Below, in pieces: positions 11,469 to 22,900 of a stretch of 64,000 nt of DNA. Below the pieces are notes generated by a model. That model made no database searches. It was not told where the DNA came from and was given only the letters and a program-made list of their open reading frames with translations. The number at the start of each line of letters is the position of its first letter. Positions within the stretch are counted from its first letter, which is position 1. The translations under genes were made by a program, and so were the position numbers. This stretch comes from Limonium bicolor. Taxonomy: Eukaryota > Streptophyta > Magnoliopsida > Caryophyllales > Plumbaginaceae. The stretch is taken from contig CM041776.1 of NCBI GenBank assembly GCA_023374045.1, positions 280,425,999-280,489,998 on the forward strand, given 5' to 3'.

Positions 11469-11632
11469 GGAAAATTTCCAGGGGACTGTTAAGCCACCCC
11501 TTCAATGCTCAAAAACGGTCAAAATTGTCAACAATACCCGAAAACGGTTTTTTTTACTTGTACTGAAGCCGATAATTCAATTATCGGCTTCCAGATGCCG
11601 ATAAATGAATTATCAACTTCAGTACAAAGCCT
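11469..11632 (+). repeat. MULE left terminal inverted repeat with internal foldback
   Basis: It matches the reverse complement of 13682-13845 with scattered differences. At 11560-11626 it contains GTACTGAAG...CTTCAGTAC, enclosing GAAGCCGATAATT-C-AATTATCGGCTTC (13-bp perfect arms) and a second decayed copy. It may hold several transposase-binding sites, which is inference. Confidence 0.85.
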
Positions 11633-11987
11633 ACAACGGTCACTTAACGGCTAGTTTGTTGTTGGAGCTTTTATAAATGATCTCTAACCTCTCTCAACAT
11701 CTGCTACTTTGTTGCTACTTCCATGCTACTTTGTTGCTATTTTCTTCTCTGTAAAATCAAAATTTGCTGTTCAGTCCTCATCCTTACACATTTCTCACTC
11801 TTCCAACCATTTGCTATACATACTTGAGATGGATATCTCATGCACTCTTTATCTAAATGTAGATCTCAAATACAACGCAGATGGTGTATATTTTCATATA
11901 TCCCATTGATCGAGATTTATCCATTGTCAAATTCCTGAGTCTTCCACATTTCAATCCTTCAAAGATACTGTCAAAAATTTTGTCGAC

Positions 11988-13298
11988 TTGGAGTTAGGGG
12001 GAGATTATGTTATCACTGGCATGCTTTACAGAAAGTTGGAGAACAAATATCCAACTTGCTCTTATCTTCCACTCAAAATTACTAGCGATTCTCGGGTGAA
12101 GCTGATGATATCGAACTTTATCAAGAATTCAGATTTGCTGAACAACGTGGCTGTGCAAGTTGAATTCGAGCATATGACTAACCCTTCTCCGTAGGAAGAC
12201 AATGAAACCGACGACGATTTTTCCCAGCATCAACAAGCTGAAGATGAAAATCTACAGAGTTCGGATGATGATTCTAAGATGGAGCCAGAAGATTTACCTG
12301 ACGATGATGACATAGTTGATGAAGCTGGGCCCTCCACATTGTACACTCCTGCAGCGCCATTCTCATCGCAAGTGGATCTAGAGACCATAAGTTAGATACT
12401 ATCAGACATTGATCGACGTGGTGTGCCGTATTGGAGGCCAGGTCATGAGTTCGTCAAGGGACAGGAATTTGCTGATAAAAATGTTCTTGTGACTGCAGTG
12501 AAACAGTACCACTTGGGAGATAAATGTAGATTTTGTTGCCCCCGAGAATAACAGGAAAATTTACTCCTTAAGTGTCGACAAGGGTGCAGTTTCAGATTTC
12601 GAGCCGCGCTGCTAAAGAATTCATTTGAATGGCGGATACGGAAATTCAGTCCTCACACATACGCTCCAGTCCTAGACGAGAGTAATGATCGTTTTTTGAC
12701 TTACAATTTCATAGCTGAAGTCTTGATACCAAGGATCAAAGAGAACCTTGCACTACAAGTGAAGACTGTGATTCAACTTATTCGCTCAGAATATAAAAGG
12801 AAGATTAGTTACAAGAAAGCTTGGTTAGGCCGTGCGGAAGCGATAAGAAGGGTCTATGGTGATTGGGAGCAGTCATTTACTGAATTACCCAGGTATATCT
12901 TAACCATCAAACACTTTATACCTAATTCGTATGTCGACCTAGATTCAACTATTGTGTTTCAAGATGAAACGCAGACCACTTCTATTAGGCAGTTTAAGCG
13001 TTGTTTTTGGGCATTTGGGTCATGCCTTACTACTTTCAAGTATATGAAACCTCTACTACAAATAGATGCTACTCACCTGTACGGTAAGTACAAAGGTAAA
13101 TTATTGGTTGTTGTGGCTCAAGATGGTAACAACAAGATAATACCAATGGCCTTTGGTATCGTTGCTAGCGAGTCTAGGGATGACTGGAAATATTTTCTTG
13201 ACCGTGTTCGTAACATAGTCATTAGAGCTAGGACTGATGTGGCAGTTATTACGGATCGGGCCGCAGCTATAATGTCAATAATGAGGGAAGAACCATAG
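11988..13298 (+). pseudogene. MULE transposase remnant (MuDR/MULE type), truncated
   Basis: Read across three in-frame or near-frame stops (about 12193, 12394, 12549), the sequence gives an N-terminal ubiquitin-like/PB1-like start (LGGDYVITGMLYRKLENKYP), an acidic spacer, and a MuDR-type zinc-binding region (CRFCCPRE...CRQGCSFRFR). The MULE catalytic domain follows in the intact frame 12696-13298. QIDATHLYGKYKGKLLVVVA carries the first catalytic aspartate, MAFGIVASESRDDWKYFL follows, and VITDRAAAI carries the second. The frame stops at 13298, before the third acidic residue and the SWIM zinc finger normally found C-terminal. The product cannot be a working transposase. Confidence 0.9.
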
Positions 13299-13681
13299 TG
13301 GCTTCCTCCTTATGCCCTACAATTAACAATTATGGTAGAATATCTATAACATTTTATTTAACTACATCAAATAACTAAATACACTACTAATGTTAATTGT
13401 TAACCTATTATAACATATATACATTAATAATGCAATATAAATTAATTAGTAAATACTAACCGGGTCGTCAGAGGCGTACGCAGCAGATATGTGAGTCATC
13501 TGCAAACTGAATGGCTGCTACTCCAGTGGACCTTGTTCACCCATCTGATATTGGTCTCCCATATTGTAGATTCTACGAAAACAGAGGATTTTAGAGGAGA
13601 TGATTTGGAAGGATTTGGAGGAGTTTGGAAAAAAAATGAAGCTTCTGTCAAAATGTTCCAACGCGATGCATTGTTTTATAG
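13299..13681. other. MULE 3' interior, non-coding
   Basis: AT-rich sequence followed by short non-homologous DNA between the truncated transposase and the right terminal repeat. It replaces the missing transposase C-terminus. The origin of 13460-13680 is not recognised; it could be captured host sequence. Confidence 0.4.
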
Positions 13682-13845
13682 GGCTTTGTACTGAAGCCGA
13701 TAATTGAATTGTTGCTTCTAAATGCCGATAATTGAATTGTCGGCTTCAGTACAAGTAAAAAAAAAACCTGTTTTCGGGTATTGTTGACAATTTCGACCGT
13801 TTTTGGGCATTGTAGGGGTGGGTTAACCGTCCCCGGAAATTTTCC
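13682..13845 (-). repeat. MULE right terminal inverted repeat
   Basis: Reverse-complement partner of the left terminus. It keeps the same GTACTGAAG...CTTCAGTAC foldback, with different substitutions in the inner arms, and ends GTCCCCGGAAATTTTCC next to the direct repeat. Confidence 0.85.
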
Positions 13846-14306
13846 GGCAAGCGCGTGCATAGGTTTAGGTATGCACAATGCTTTCTGTATTTATAATTCG
13901 TGACAAAAAATTCAAGGATCCATGTTAATCTACTTACATGTCGGTAATTTCATGTGACGTTTTGAGGAGCTCAATCAAACCTTTCTTACAAGGCTGTACT
14001 AAACTTGCCTACTTTATATCTCATGCCTCTATCTCCTATTGTCTCCTTCATGACGTGGCTTGTAACAAATATGCTCATTTGACTGTGAAAACAATTTCTT
14101 GTCATGGAAGATGCTGGTCAAATTAACAAATGGAACAAACAATCAACTTTATGGACAAAAAAAGTTGTCTTTACCTGTTTTTTTAGCCTTTGTGTTTTGT
14201 AAATATCTAGGTGTGGGTGTGATCTTTGTTGGCTTCATATATACTGTCTAGAATCTATGCTCCTTCCACCTGTAGTTGAATTTCTTCTCACACAATCTGT
14301 TTATAG

Positions 14307-14402
14307 GTTGCTGTACGAGCTTAAAGATAAGAGGAGATATAAGAGAAAGCTAATTCCTGCCAACATGCAGTTAATTGCAGCATCTGATTCACCTCTTGAC
14401 AG
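14307..14402 (+). other. Candidate 5' exon of the lectin gene
   Basis: The stretch runs from an acceptor-like TTTATAG to a strong donor ACAG|GTAAGT. The frame that joins domain 1 correctly, if the next exon starts at 15171, is open over the whole segment and includes ATG 14365. Upstream of the ATG it reads LYELKDKRRYKRKLIP, so either this is 5' untranslated sequence that happens to be open, or the protein continues into exons farther upstream. Exon 2 has no Met before its jacalin domain, so a start upstream is required. Confidence 0.45.
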
Positions 14403-17400
14403 GTAAGTATAATTGATCTACTGTTGATGTTTGGCCACGTAATTAATCACAGGGACAGAGTTTTCCTGTGAGTATTGTCCTTATAGATTCTGCTCTAGAA
14501 ATATTGGTCTCAATGTGTGGGATTCCGTACGTAAGCTTAAATGTGTATTCTCTTTTCACCAATGGGAAAACATGGTTAGGGAAGGTTAAAAATTATAGGA
14601 TCATTCTGGCAGGAGCATGCATTTCTCATGGCCGGAAGTCATCATACTCAATAGACTCATTTTAAGACACATGAGCATCTTATGCTGTAATCTAAATAAG
14701 CAATGCAATTTTACTGGAGGGCATCGGAATCTGTTCTTTCTTGATTACATAATGGATGGAAAAATCTGAACCGTCTGAAGTGCAAGTAGTTGTCTATGAC
14801 ACGTGATGGGTCTGTGTCTAGGATCTGATACTGTTTATGTTTTAAACTTGTTTTTGTATATAGTGGAATTCAGAATTAGCTTCTTCAAGTAGGTCGTGCA
14901 TTTCTTTATTTGAAAAACAGCACGTTGTCACCGTTTCTCTGCTTCAATAAATTGCACTCTTGATAGACTTCAGATTAACATGTATGGCATTGTTGATAAA
15001 CATATTCACTGTCGTGTTTCTCTGAATCTGCTAGTATCGTTGGTAAAGAATGGTAATAAGAAGTTACCTGTTTCTTGTTGCTGCTTTTTACTACCAACTT
15101 CTGCTTATGCTTTCTGTTTATAAACTTAATTCTATATTTTACTTGATCTACATCTTCTATCCGTGCAGAGTTCAACTGATTATGAGAAGAATTATGTTGC
15201 TGTTGGGCCATGGGGAGGCCAAAATGGATTACACTGGGACGATGGAGTCTATGCATCAATACGACAAGTATTCATAACGCATGGTGATGGTATTGACTCC
15301 ATTCAGATCGAATATGATAACAAAGGGAGACCATATTGGTCAGAAAAGCATGGGGGAACCGGAGGCTACAGGACTGATAAGGTTGTTCTGTCTCTCAATG
15401 GTGTTTTATTGCTTTCATTATACTCTGTTTTCTCCCATCCATGAATGCGTGTCGTACACTGAACTTGGCATGGCCTACCCTTTCACAGATCAAGCTTGCT
15501 TACCCTGAGGAATATCTTGTTGCTGTTAGTGGTTTCTTCGGTCCCCTGTACCGAGGAGGCCCAGTTTGCATCCGTTCACTGACCTTTGACAGCAATGAGA
15601 AAACCTACGGCCCTTTCGGTATCGAAGAAGGAACATCGTTCATATTTCCGATGATTGGGGGTCAGATTGTTGGCTTCTATGGAAGAGCTGGGTGGTACTT
15701 AGACTCTATTGGAGCTTATGTCAAACCTATATGTTATAACAACTTGCCAACTAAGTCCATTCAGTATAACCAAACTCAAGTTGCTGCTGGGGCTCAGAGT
15801 TATGGGTACTCAGTCATACAAGGAAGCATAGCTGACAAGTATGATGTAGTTTTTGCCATTAAACCAAAGGAAAACCACAGCAACAACCGCAGCCAGACAA
15901 ATGGCTCTTCGCTGGTAACATTCTCAAAACATACATCATCTTCTTCTGACAGCAGTGACTCGGAACATAAAACAAAGCCAAAGCCAAAGCCAAAGGTGCG
16001 AGAGTTTCACTTGAATATTAATATTGTTGGTGAATTTAAAATTTGTTTCTTGCTGAGAATTTTTTTTGTATGTGCAGAAACCTGTTGCGCTTGGAGGGAC
16101 AGGTGCTGCGTTTGGAGGGCCTGTCGCTTTTGGACCCTGGGGAGGCACTGGTGGTACTGCGTTTGATGATGGGAATGTGTATACTGGGATCAAGCAGATC
16201 TTCTTATCAAGAAATGTGGGGATTGTTTGGATCAGAGCATTGTATGATCAGAATGGGAAACCTGTTTGGGGAGCTAAAAATGGAGGCACGGGGGGTTTCA
16301 AGACGGAAAAGGTAATGGGAATCAAGAAAGTCTGTCCAGTTCATACTGGTAAAGTATTATTTTTGTATTCAAGGGATTCTCTGGTTGAGTTGCAGTGTAT
16401 AACATAACTGATGATGTTCATCTTATTATATAATGATACCAACCAGATTGTGTTTGATTATCCTGGCGAAATCTTAACTCACATATCTGGCTACTACGCT
16501 CCTACGATGATCTATGGACCCACGGTCATAAGATCCCTCACTTTCCATACCACAAAGGGGAAGCATGGGCCGTATGGGGAGGAGTATGGAGTGGCGTTCT
16601 CTAGTAACACAAAGGAAGGTGCCATTGTTGGGTTTCATGGGAAGAAGGGACTTTTCCTTGACGCGGTCGGCGTACATGTCAAAGAAGGGAAAGTGATGCA
16701 CCCACTGGTTGCTCATCCACCTGCTCTTATGCCACCCCCACCGGTTGCTCATTCACCTGCTAAGATGCCTCCTTCATCGGTTGCTCATCCACCTGCTCTG
16801 ATGCCGCCACCAGTGGTGGCTCATCCTCCTCTGGTTCAGCACGGTGGTGCTACTGATAAACATGCTAGGCATGGAGATGATCGATTGTTACTCAGTACGG
16901 GACCACTGGGTAAACCATTGAATTACGAAGAGGTTGGTCTCTAATCTTGCAAATATTGACTCCAAGACGACCATCACACCTAAATGATAATGAATTATCT
17001 TGCTGTATGGTTTCCAGGGTAAACGGCAGCTGGTGAAGGAACCAGCTCCGTGTGGACCGGGTCCATGGGGTGGAGATGGAGGAAAACCATGGGATGATGG
17101 GGTATACATGGGGATAAGGCAGATATTTGTGACAAGATCTGAAGTGATATGCTCAATACAGATTGAATATGATCGGAATGGGCAATCAGTATGGTCAATG
17201 AAGCACGGAGCTAGTAGCGGATTCCACACCCACCGGGTACACACAAAGAGAATGCTATTCCTGCTTTTCCAAAATTCTATCTTTTTCGTATATATATATG
17301 AAAACATTTGAATTAATATGTTTAATTTGATCAGGTGAAATTGGACTACCCAAATGAAGTGCTGACTTGCATATCAGGATACTACAGTCCGCTTGGCATG

Positions 17401-17634
17401 GACTACAACACTAAAGTCATAAGATCGTTGACCTTCCACACGAGCCGGGGCAAATTTGGTCCGTATGGTGAAGAGGTAGGGACTTTCTTCACTTCGACGA
17501 CGACGGAGGGGAAAGTAGTTGGGTTTCATGGAAGGAGTGGGCAGTATTTGGATGCAATTGGGGTTCATATGCAGCATTGGTTGGGAGGCCATAACAAGCA
17601 TGGGAGGTCGTCTTTTCTGAAGATGTTTGCTTAA
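14365..17634 (+). CDS. Jacalin-related lectin, three jacalin domains (mannose/glucose-binding type), spliced
   Basis: Predicted exons are 14365-14402 (tentative first exon), 15171-15381, 15489-15995, 16078-16311, 16447-16932, 17018-17236 and 17335-17634; every intron is GT...AG and phases agree. The product is about 664 residues. Each jacalin domain is split by one intron: domain 1 starts VAVGPWGGQNG and ends GWYLDSIGAYV, domain 2 VAFGPWGGTGG to GLFLDAVGVHV, domain 3 CGPGPWGGDGG to GQYLDAIGVHM. All three keep the GxxxD sugar-binding loop (GWYLD, GLFLD, GQYLD). A Ser/Lys-rich linker (DSSDSEHKTKPKPKPK) joins domains 1 and 2, and a proline-rich VAHPPALMPPP repeat joins 2 and 3. No signal peptide is evident, fitting the nucleocytoplasmic location known for mannose-binding jacalin proteins. 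The layout resembles Arabidopsis three-domain JALs. The N-terminus is uncertain. Confidence 0.9.
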
Positions 17635-17689
17635 GAAGTGGGTTCCAACCTGCGAAGAAGCATTGGGTTGGAAAAGGGATCGGATAGAT

Positions 17690-17695
17690 AATAAA
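17690..17695 (+). terminator. Candidate polyadenylation signal AATAAA
   Basis: AATAAA lies 56 bp after the lectin stop codon, followed by T-rich sequence with TGT motifs to about 17830, as in plant 3' ends. Confidence 0.5.
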
Positions 17696-17849
17696 GGGGC
17701 TTGTTTTAGTTATAAAGATTGGAGTTTGTGAAGTGTGTGATATGGTCTTTTGCTGGGCTTCTGATTCCTAGGATTTTCTGTGTTATGTCTGGTTCATCTT
17801 CTGGATTTTATTGTTGTTTTTACCATCTTCTTTTTAATGGAATAGTTGT

Positions 17850-19977
17850 TTCACCTTGGGCTTGTGAGTAAAGTTTACGATCGCAATGTATGTTCTTTAT
17901 TCATACTACATCAATGTGATAAAGATCTGGATTCCCCTTTTTCTTTTATGAACAAGTCGCTCCATCGCCCTGAGTGACTGAGTGTGATAAGTGAAACTAG
18001 ACCGTGAGTTAACTCAACTTCAAAGACTTTAATAAAAAACAAAAATATTTAATAATATATAGAAACTAGTAAACATTGACGTGCTCCACTATATATTTTA
18101 TTTTGTTACTCTTCTTCTTTCACCTATTTAATAGGAAGATCTAGATCTCTTGTGTCAATAGCTTATATAGTTGTTATTGACAAAAAAGTAGAAATATATG
18201 TTAGGTAAATTTCAATATAAAAGATAGTTTAGATAAGAGACATATAGTTCTATTAACAAATAAAATAAATAAAACACTAACTAAAATTTCATTCTTATAA
18301 TTTTCTTTTCATAAAACCAATTTCTAATGACTCTAATAAGTATATTTGTTTTAATCTTTTTTTGTTTCTAGTTAATGGGATTTATTCAACTCAATTTTTG
18401 GGACCCCTGTTGACTTATCAATACTTTTAGTTATGAGGTGGTGAATTTCAAATATAATAATTTAAATTCACAATATTTACCAATTAGTTTAATTATTGAA
18501 AACTAATTATATCATCATTCACAAATCCAAAAATAGAATTAGTTTCATCAATATATCTTTAAAATATATATAATAATAAAACTTCAAAATATATATTGAT
18601 TATCTTTTTTTATTAAACAAAATTAATAAATATTTAAAACAGTTGTTTCTATTTTAATAAGAAAATAAATTCTACCTACTTACATGTTTATTTCATACTC
18701 CATATTATCCTATCGTTTGTTATATATCATGAATTTGTAAAATGATTATAATATTATTTTAACTGTATAACATTTATACTTTAGGATTAGAGATAGATTG
18801 AAAACATTAATATGAAGAAATGTAGAGAAAGTTTATTAATAATATTTCCACTAGATATAAGTACAAGTTCTTAGTTGAAGTATTGAGGTGTTTTTTTACC
18901 AAATAGCTTCTGACAAATAGGTACACGCATTTGTAATATTTTCACAGGTTCAAACTCTGTTGCTATATTTATAATTTGTGTCAAAAGTAGGTTTAGGTAA
19001 AACTAGAGGGTTTGAGACAGGTTGTCTTACATTAGCACTCATTTTGTAGAAATATTGATGGTTTGCATATTTAATAGATCTTATATTAGAAAAAAAGAAC
19101 TTGTATGTCATCATATGAGATTTGGGGCTAAACTACTTAACTGTAAAAGCTCAACTCATAAATTCCTAATTATTTTGTATAACAAGACTAAAAGATTTTA
19201 ATAAGGTGATGCCTTTTGTTTTTTTTTGTTGATAATTTATGATATGTAACTATGATATTTTGGTTTTGACATTGAAAGTATATATGAAACGTTTACCTAC
19301 AACATGATGTAACTCATAGTAGGGTAAGTTGTGAATTAATAATTTTATTTATTTTCACTAAACCAAATATTCAATTAACAGACATATGATGAGATAAAAA
19401 CTAAAGACTGTAATGAAGTTGGCGATGGATGAAAATAAATTAAAATTAAAATTTTTATGAACTCTTAAGAGTTTACATAAATATCAAAAGACTTTCAATA
19501 ATTCTGATTCTCCATCTCTTTGTAATTTCTAGTTACTTAGTTTTACTCTTTTATGGATCTTGATGAATCTTATGCCTTCTTTTTCATCCACTTTGTATGG
19601 ATCATGGGGTCTTATACCACACAGCACAAATCTTAGGGCTATCATAGACGCCCCTTGTGTATTTTACATTTCAGTTAGTCTTGGTCCTTGTAATACTTTA
19701 TAATCATTTTCAATTTAATAAAGGCATACTTAATAATATACCATCGAGATTCCCAAAATTTACCGTACATACACATACGTACTACATTAAATATCAACCT
19801 TACTTCACAAGCTTAAGATTGTAGATTCAAAGTTTTACCTTCAAAATTTAAGCTTTAAGCTATATAGTGAGGGTTTTATGCTTCAACTCTAGGGCTTAGA
19901 TTTTAATTGCCTTAAATTTAAAGGGTATATGATTTTAGGGTTTAGGATTCTAGGATAAAAGGTTAAAATATTATATC
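17850..19977. other. AT-rich intergenic DNA
   Basis: No open frame with recognisable content on either strand and no clear repeat boundaries. It separates the lectin gene from the transposable-element cluster. Confidence 0.5.
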
Positions 19978-19982
19978 TTAAA

Positions 19983-22900
19983 TGTAACGCCCCTATTTAA
20001 CATAAATGCAGCAGAAAATAAAATACTAAGGCGATTACAGATCATCGGGTTCCAAACACCTGACACCAAACCTCACCAATTACAACTTATAAAATTATAA
20101 ATGCTACGGTCTGAACTCAAGAAAACATAACAAGAGCAAGATATAAAAAACTCTCCACAATTCCTAATTCCCATCCTAATCACTCATACTCTTCGTGGCC
20201 ACCTGTATAACAATCCGTACCTGCAAGATAAAACCAAGAAGCCCACCCCGGGAGGGGTGAGTCAGTTCCCTGGAATGGAACTGGTACAACTCTCCAAAAC
20301 AAAATTTTAAAAACATAACTCTTAAAATAAACAATAACTTGAAGTCAAATGCTTAAAACAAAAACAGAAGAACAAGACACAACCAAATCACCAAGTCAAA
20401 GGTAACAAGTCAAGGATAGAGATAAATAACAAGAAGGTAAAGTTAGCCAATTAAAAAAAAAGAAACCACACCATAAGTAGTGAACATCCATTGCTTGTGT
20501 TAGATCCAGTTCCAATTAGGAGTAGAAAGACCCAAGTAGTCACGAGGACTAGAAATGGAAGAAGAGATCCAAGAACCATAACTCAAGAGTGGAATAAAAC
20601 CTATTGGGAGAGATGGCCCCCCCGCCAGTCAGTTGTCACAAGGACGAGGTAAACAGACCTCCGTTGTCAGTTGTCCATATGGACGAGGTATAGCAGACCT
20701 CCGCTGCCACCGACCCGTTCTCAGTCATCGGTGAAAAGTGTGTGCACCACTTAATAGAAATAATCCATTCCCCATAAGGCTGATCAAAACTCGACACATG
20801 GATGAAACAGTACCCATAGTCCAAAGGAAGAATTTACCAAGATAGACATTTTCCCATATTCTTACTAGACTATTAACTGCACAAGTGCAATACCAAAACA
20901 CTCAGTCCTACAGAGTGCAGAGGCGTAAACCCTCAGCAGTTAATATCTAATGAGACAACCAGATAGGAGGAACCAGTATTCATGAAAGTTGTATATTCAA
21001 GGCTCAGTTAGTCATATCAAGCTGAGTTAGTCACACAAGCGGTTTCCTTTTGAAATCCATTCAAGATCAGTTGGTGTTTCCAAAACATTCCATAAAGTCC
21101 ATTAGCAAAAGTATCTGAGTACGAGAAATCGTACCTGAATAAAGTTGTAGCAGTCCTAGTAGACTCGTGCAAACATTCAACATACTCTGAGGAATATTAA
21201 AGGTAGTCTATCATCAATAACTTGCAGCCTAAGTTAAAAATAAATTCCTCACTCTTATTTCTAAGTCTTAAATGTCTTTTAAGCCCTCACTTAAATGTTA
21301 TGTATAACCTTTGACTTATCTTAGAATGTTGTATTACTCAAGGTTGTAAGACCAAGTAATGTATTTTATTAACACTTGTTAATTGTTCCACTCTTATCCA
21401 CTTTACTAGTACTCAACCATAATTCTCACATTCAAGAGTTTTGAGACCCTTATATCATAATTGTATTTTATATTATTTAGTAAATCTTAGAATCTCAATA
21501 ATAATTCTTAAGCTCCATACCTTAATTCTTACTTTAGGATAAACATCGTATTATGACCTATGATGGGTTTATCTTAGAATACTATACTATTATTTCACAA
21601 TGTAATGATTATGTATTTTATCAATATCTACCAGATAATCCATTATGATTAAGTTTTCCCCTTAACTTAAGCAAGATCTACATCCTGTATATTGGAATCA
21701 TAGTGTTATAGATGCATTTTATTATAGCTTAATTGAGCTACTAAACTTAATGATCTTATCTTTAGTTTAGAATAAATTTTTATTACAACCATCTACTAAT
21801 CTTGTCATAAGGTGTTAAATTACTTTTCATCTTGAAATAACTATATTATAATTAACTTAGACTTATCGAACTCTTACATTTAGTATTCACAAGGTATATT
21901 ATTTGCTTTATCATTACCTATATAATAAGGTGTTTTAAGATAGCCTTTTATGTATCCTTACTTACATTTAACTTCCTAAATGGTTTATTCGTACACACCT
22001 TCCCTCCATAGACCATGTATAATCCTTTTACTAACTTCGATAAACTTAAGTCTTAAATACATTTTAAATTGCTTACGAAACCTTAGGTTTCAAAGGAATA
22101 ACTTAATAAATTAATTCCCTTTATTATGTTTTAGGATAAGCATTATATCTTAACATAAGGTAAAATTTATCTAAGAATTAAATTCCCATTCATAAGTGAA
22201 TTTGTCAATTATTTGATAAGATCGTCTATTCGGAAAAACCATCACACCTTATCCTCGAATGACATATTAATATTTTTAGTGTCGTAAAATAGAACAATAT
22301 AATCTCTTATGTAACTTAGTTTTATCTGATTAAAGGTTTAAAGTTTTAAATATCTAATTTCTATTTACAAACCCCTTTTTTAGTTTTAACTACTAAATAC
22401 ATTACTTAATTATAAACCCACATTCTGAATATTGGTAATAAATGTATTTTATATGGCTTATCTAATTCTAAGAAACTTAAAGATTATTATTTAGATTAAT
22501 TTCCTAATCATGGTTTAATATAGTTTTATATCATAATCCTTTTAATGATTTTATCCTAAAACATTAAGTTATTATTCAACACTATAAATGTTATGAAATG
22601 ATTAAATCCCGACTTATTAATCCACTTCACATTTAGATGTAAAAGTATTTCATTATATAATAAGATCTGTCGGTGTCACAACTTATGTAATCAAATTACA
22701 AATATTCCTAAGTCTTAACTTATTAGTTACCTAATCCCATTATCGATATACATTCTAGTCATTAACAAATAATATTATATATGTATTTTAATATGGTTTA
22801 TATAAATCTTAGAAATTTAAAGGTAACTCTTTAAGCTAAATTTCATAACCTTAATTTAATATCACCCCATATAATATTCTTTTATTAGTATTATGTATAG

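Larger units (their letters stand above)
11469..13845 (+). mobile_element. Mutator-like element (MULE), non-autonomous, with long TIRs
   Basis: Termini are GGAAAATTTCC followed by GGGGAC, in inverted orientation at 11469 and 13845, and the inverted repeats extend about 165 bp (11469-11632 and 13682-13845). Flanking direct repeats are GGCATGCGCG (11459-11468) and GGCAAGCGCG (13846-13855), 10 bp with one mismatch, close to the 9-bp (sometimes longer) duplications of Mutator elements. Inside lies a decayed transposase (see 11988-13298) lacking its C-terminal part. The element sits about 0.5 kb upstream of the first candidate exon of the lectin gene, so it may lie in its promoter or a 5' intron. 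Confidence 0.88.
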
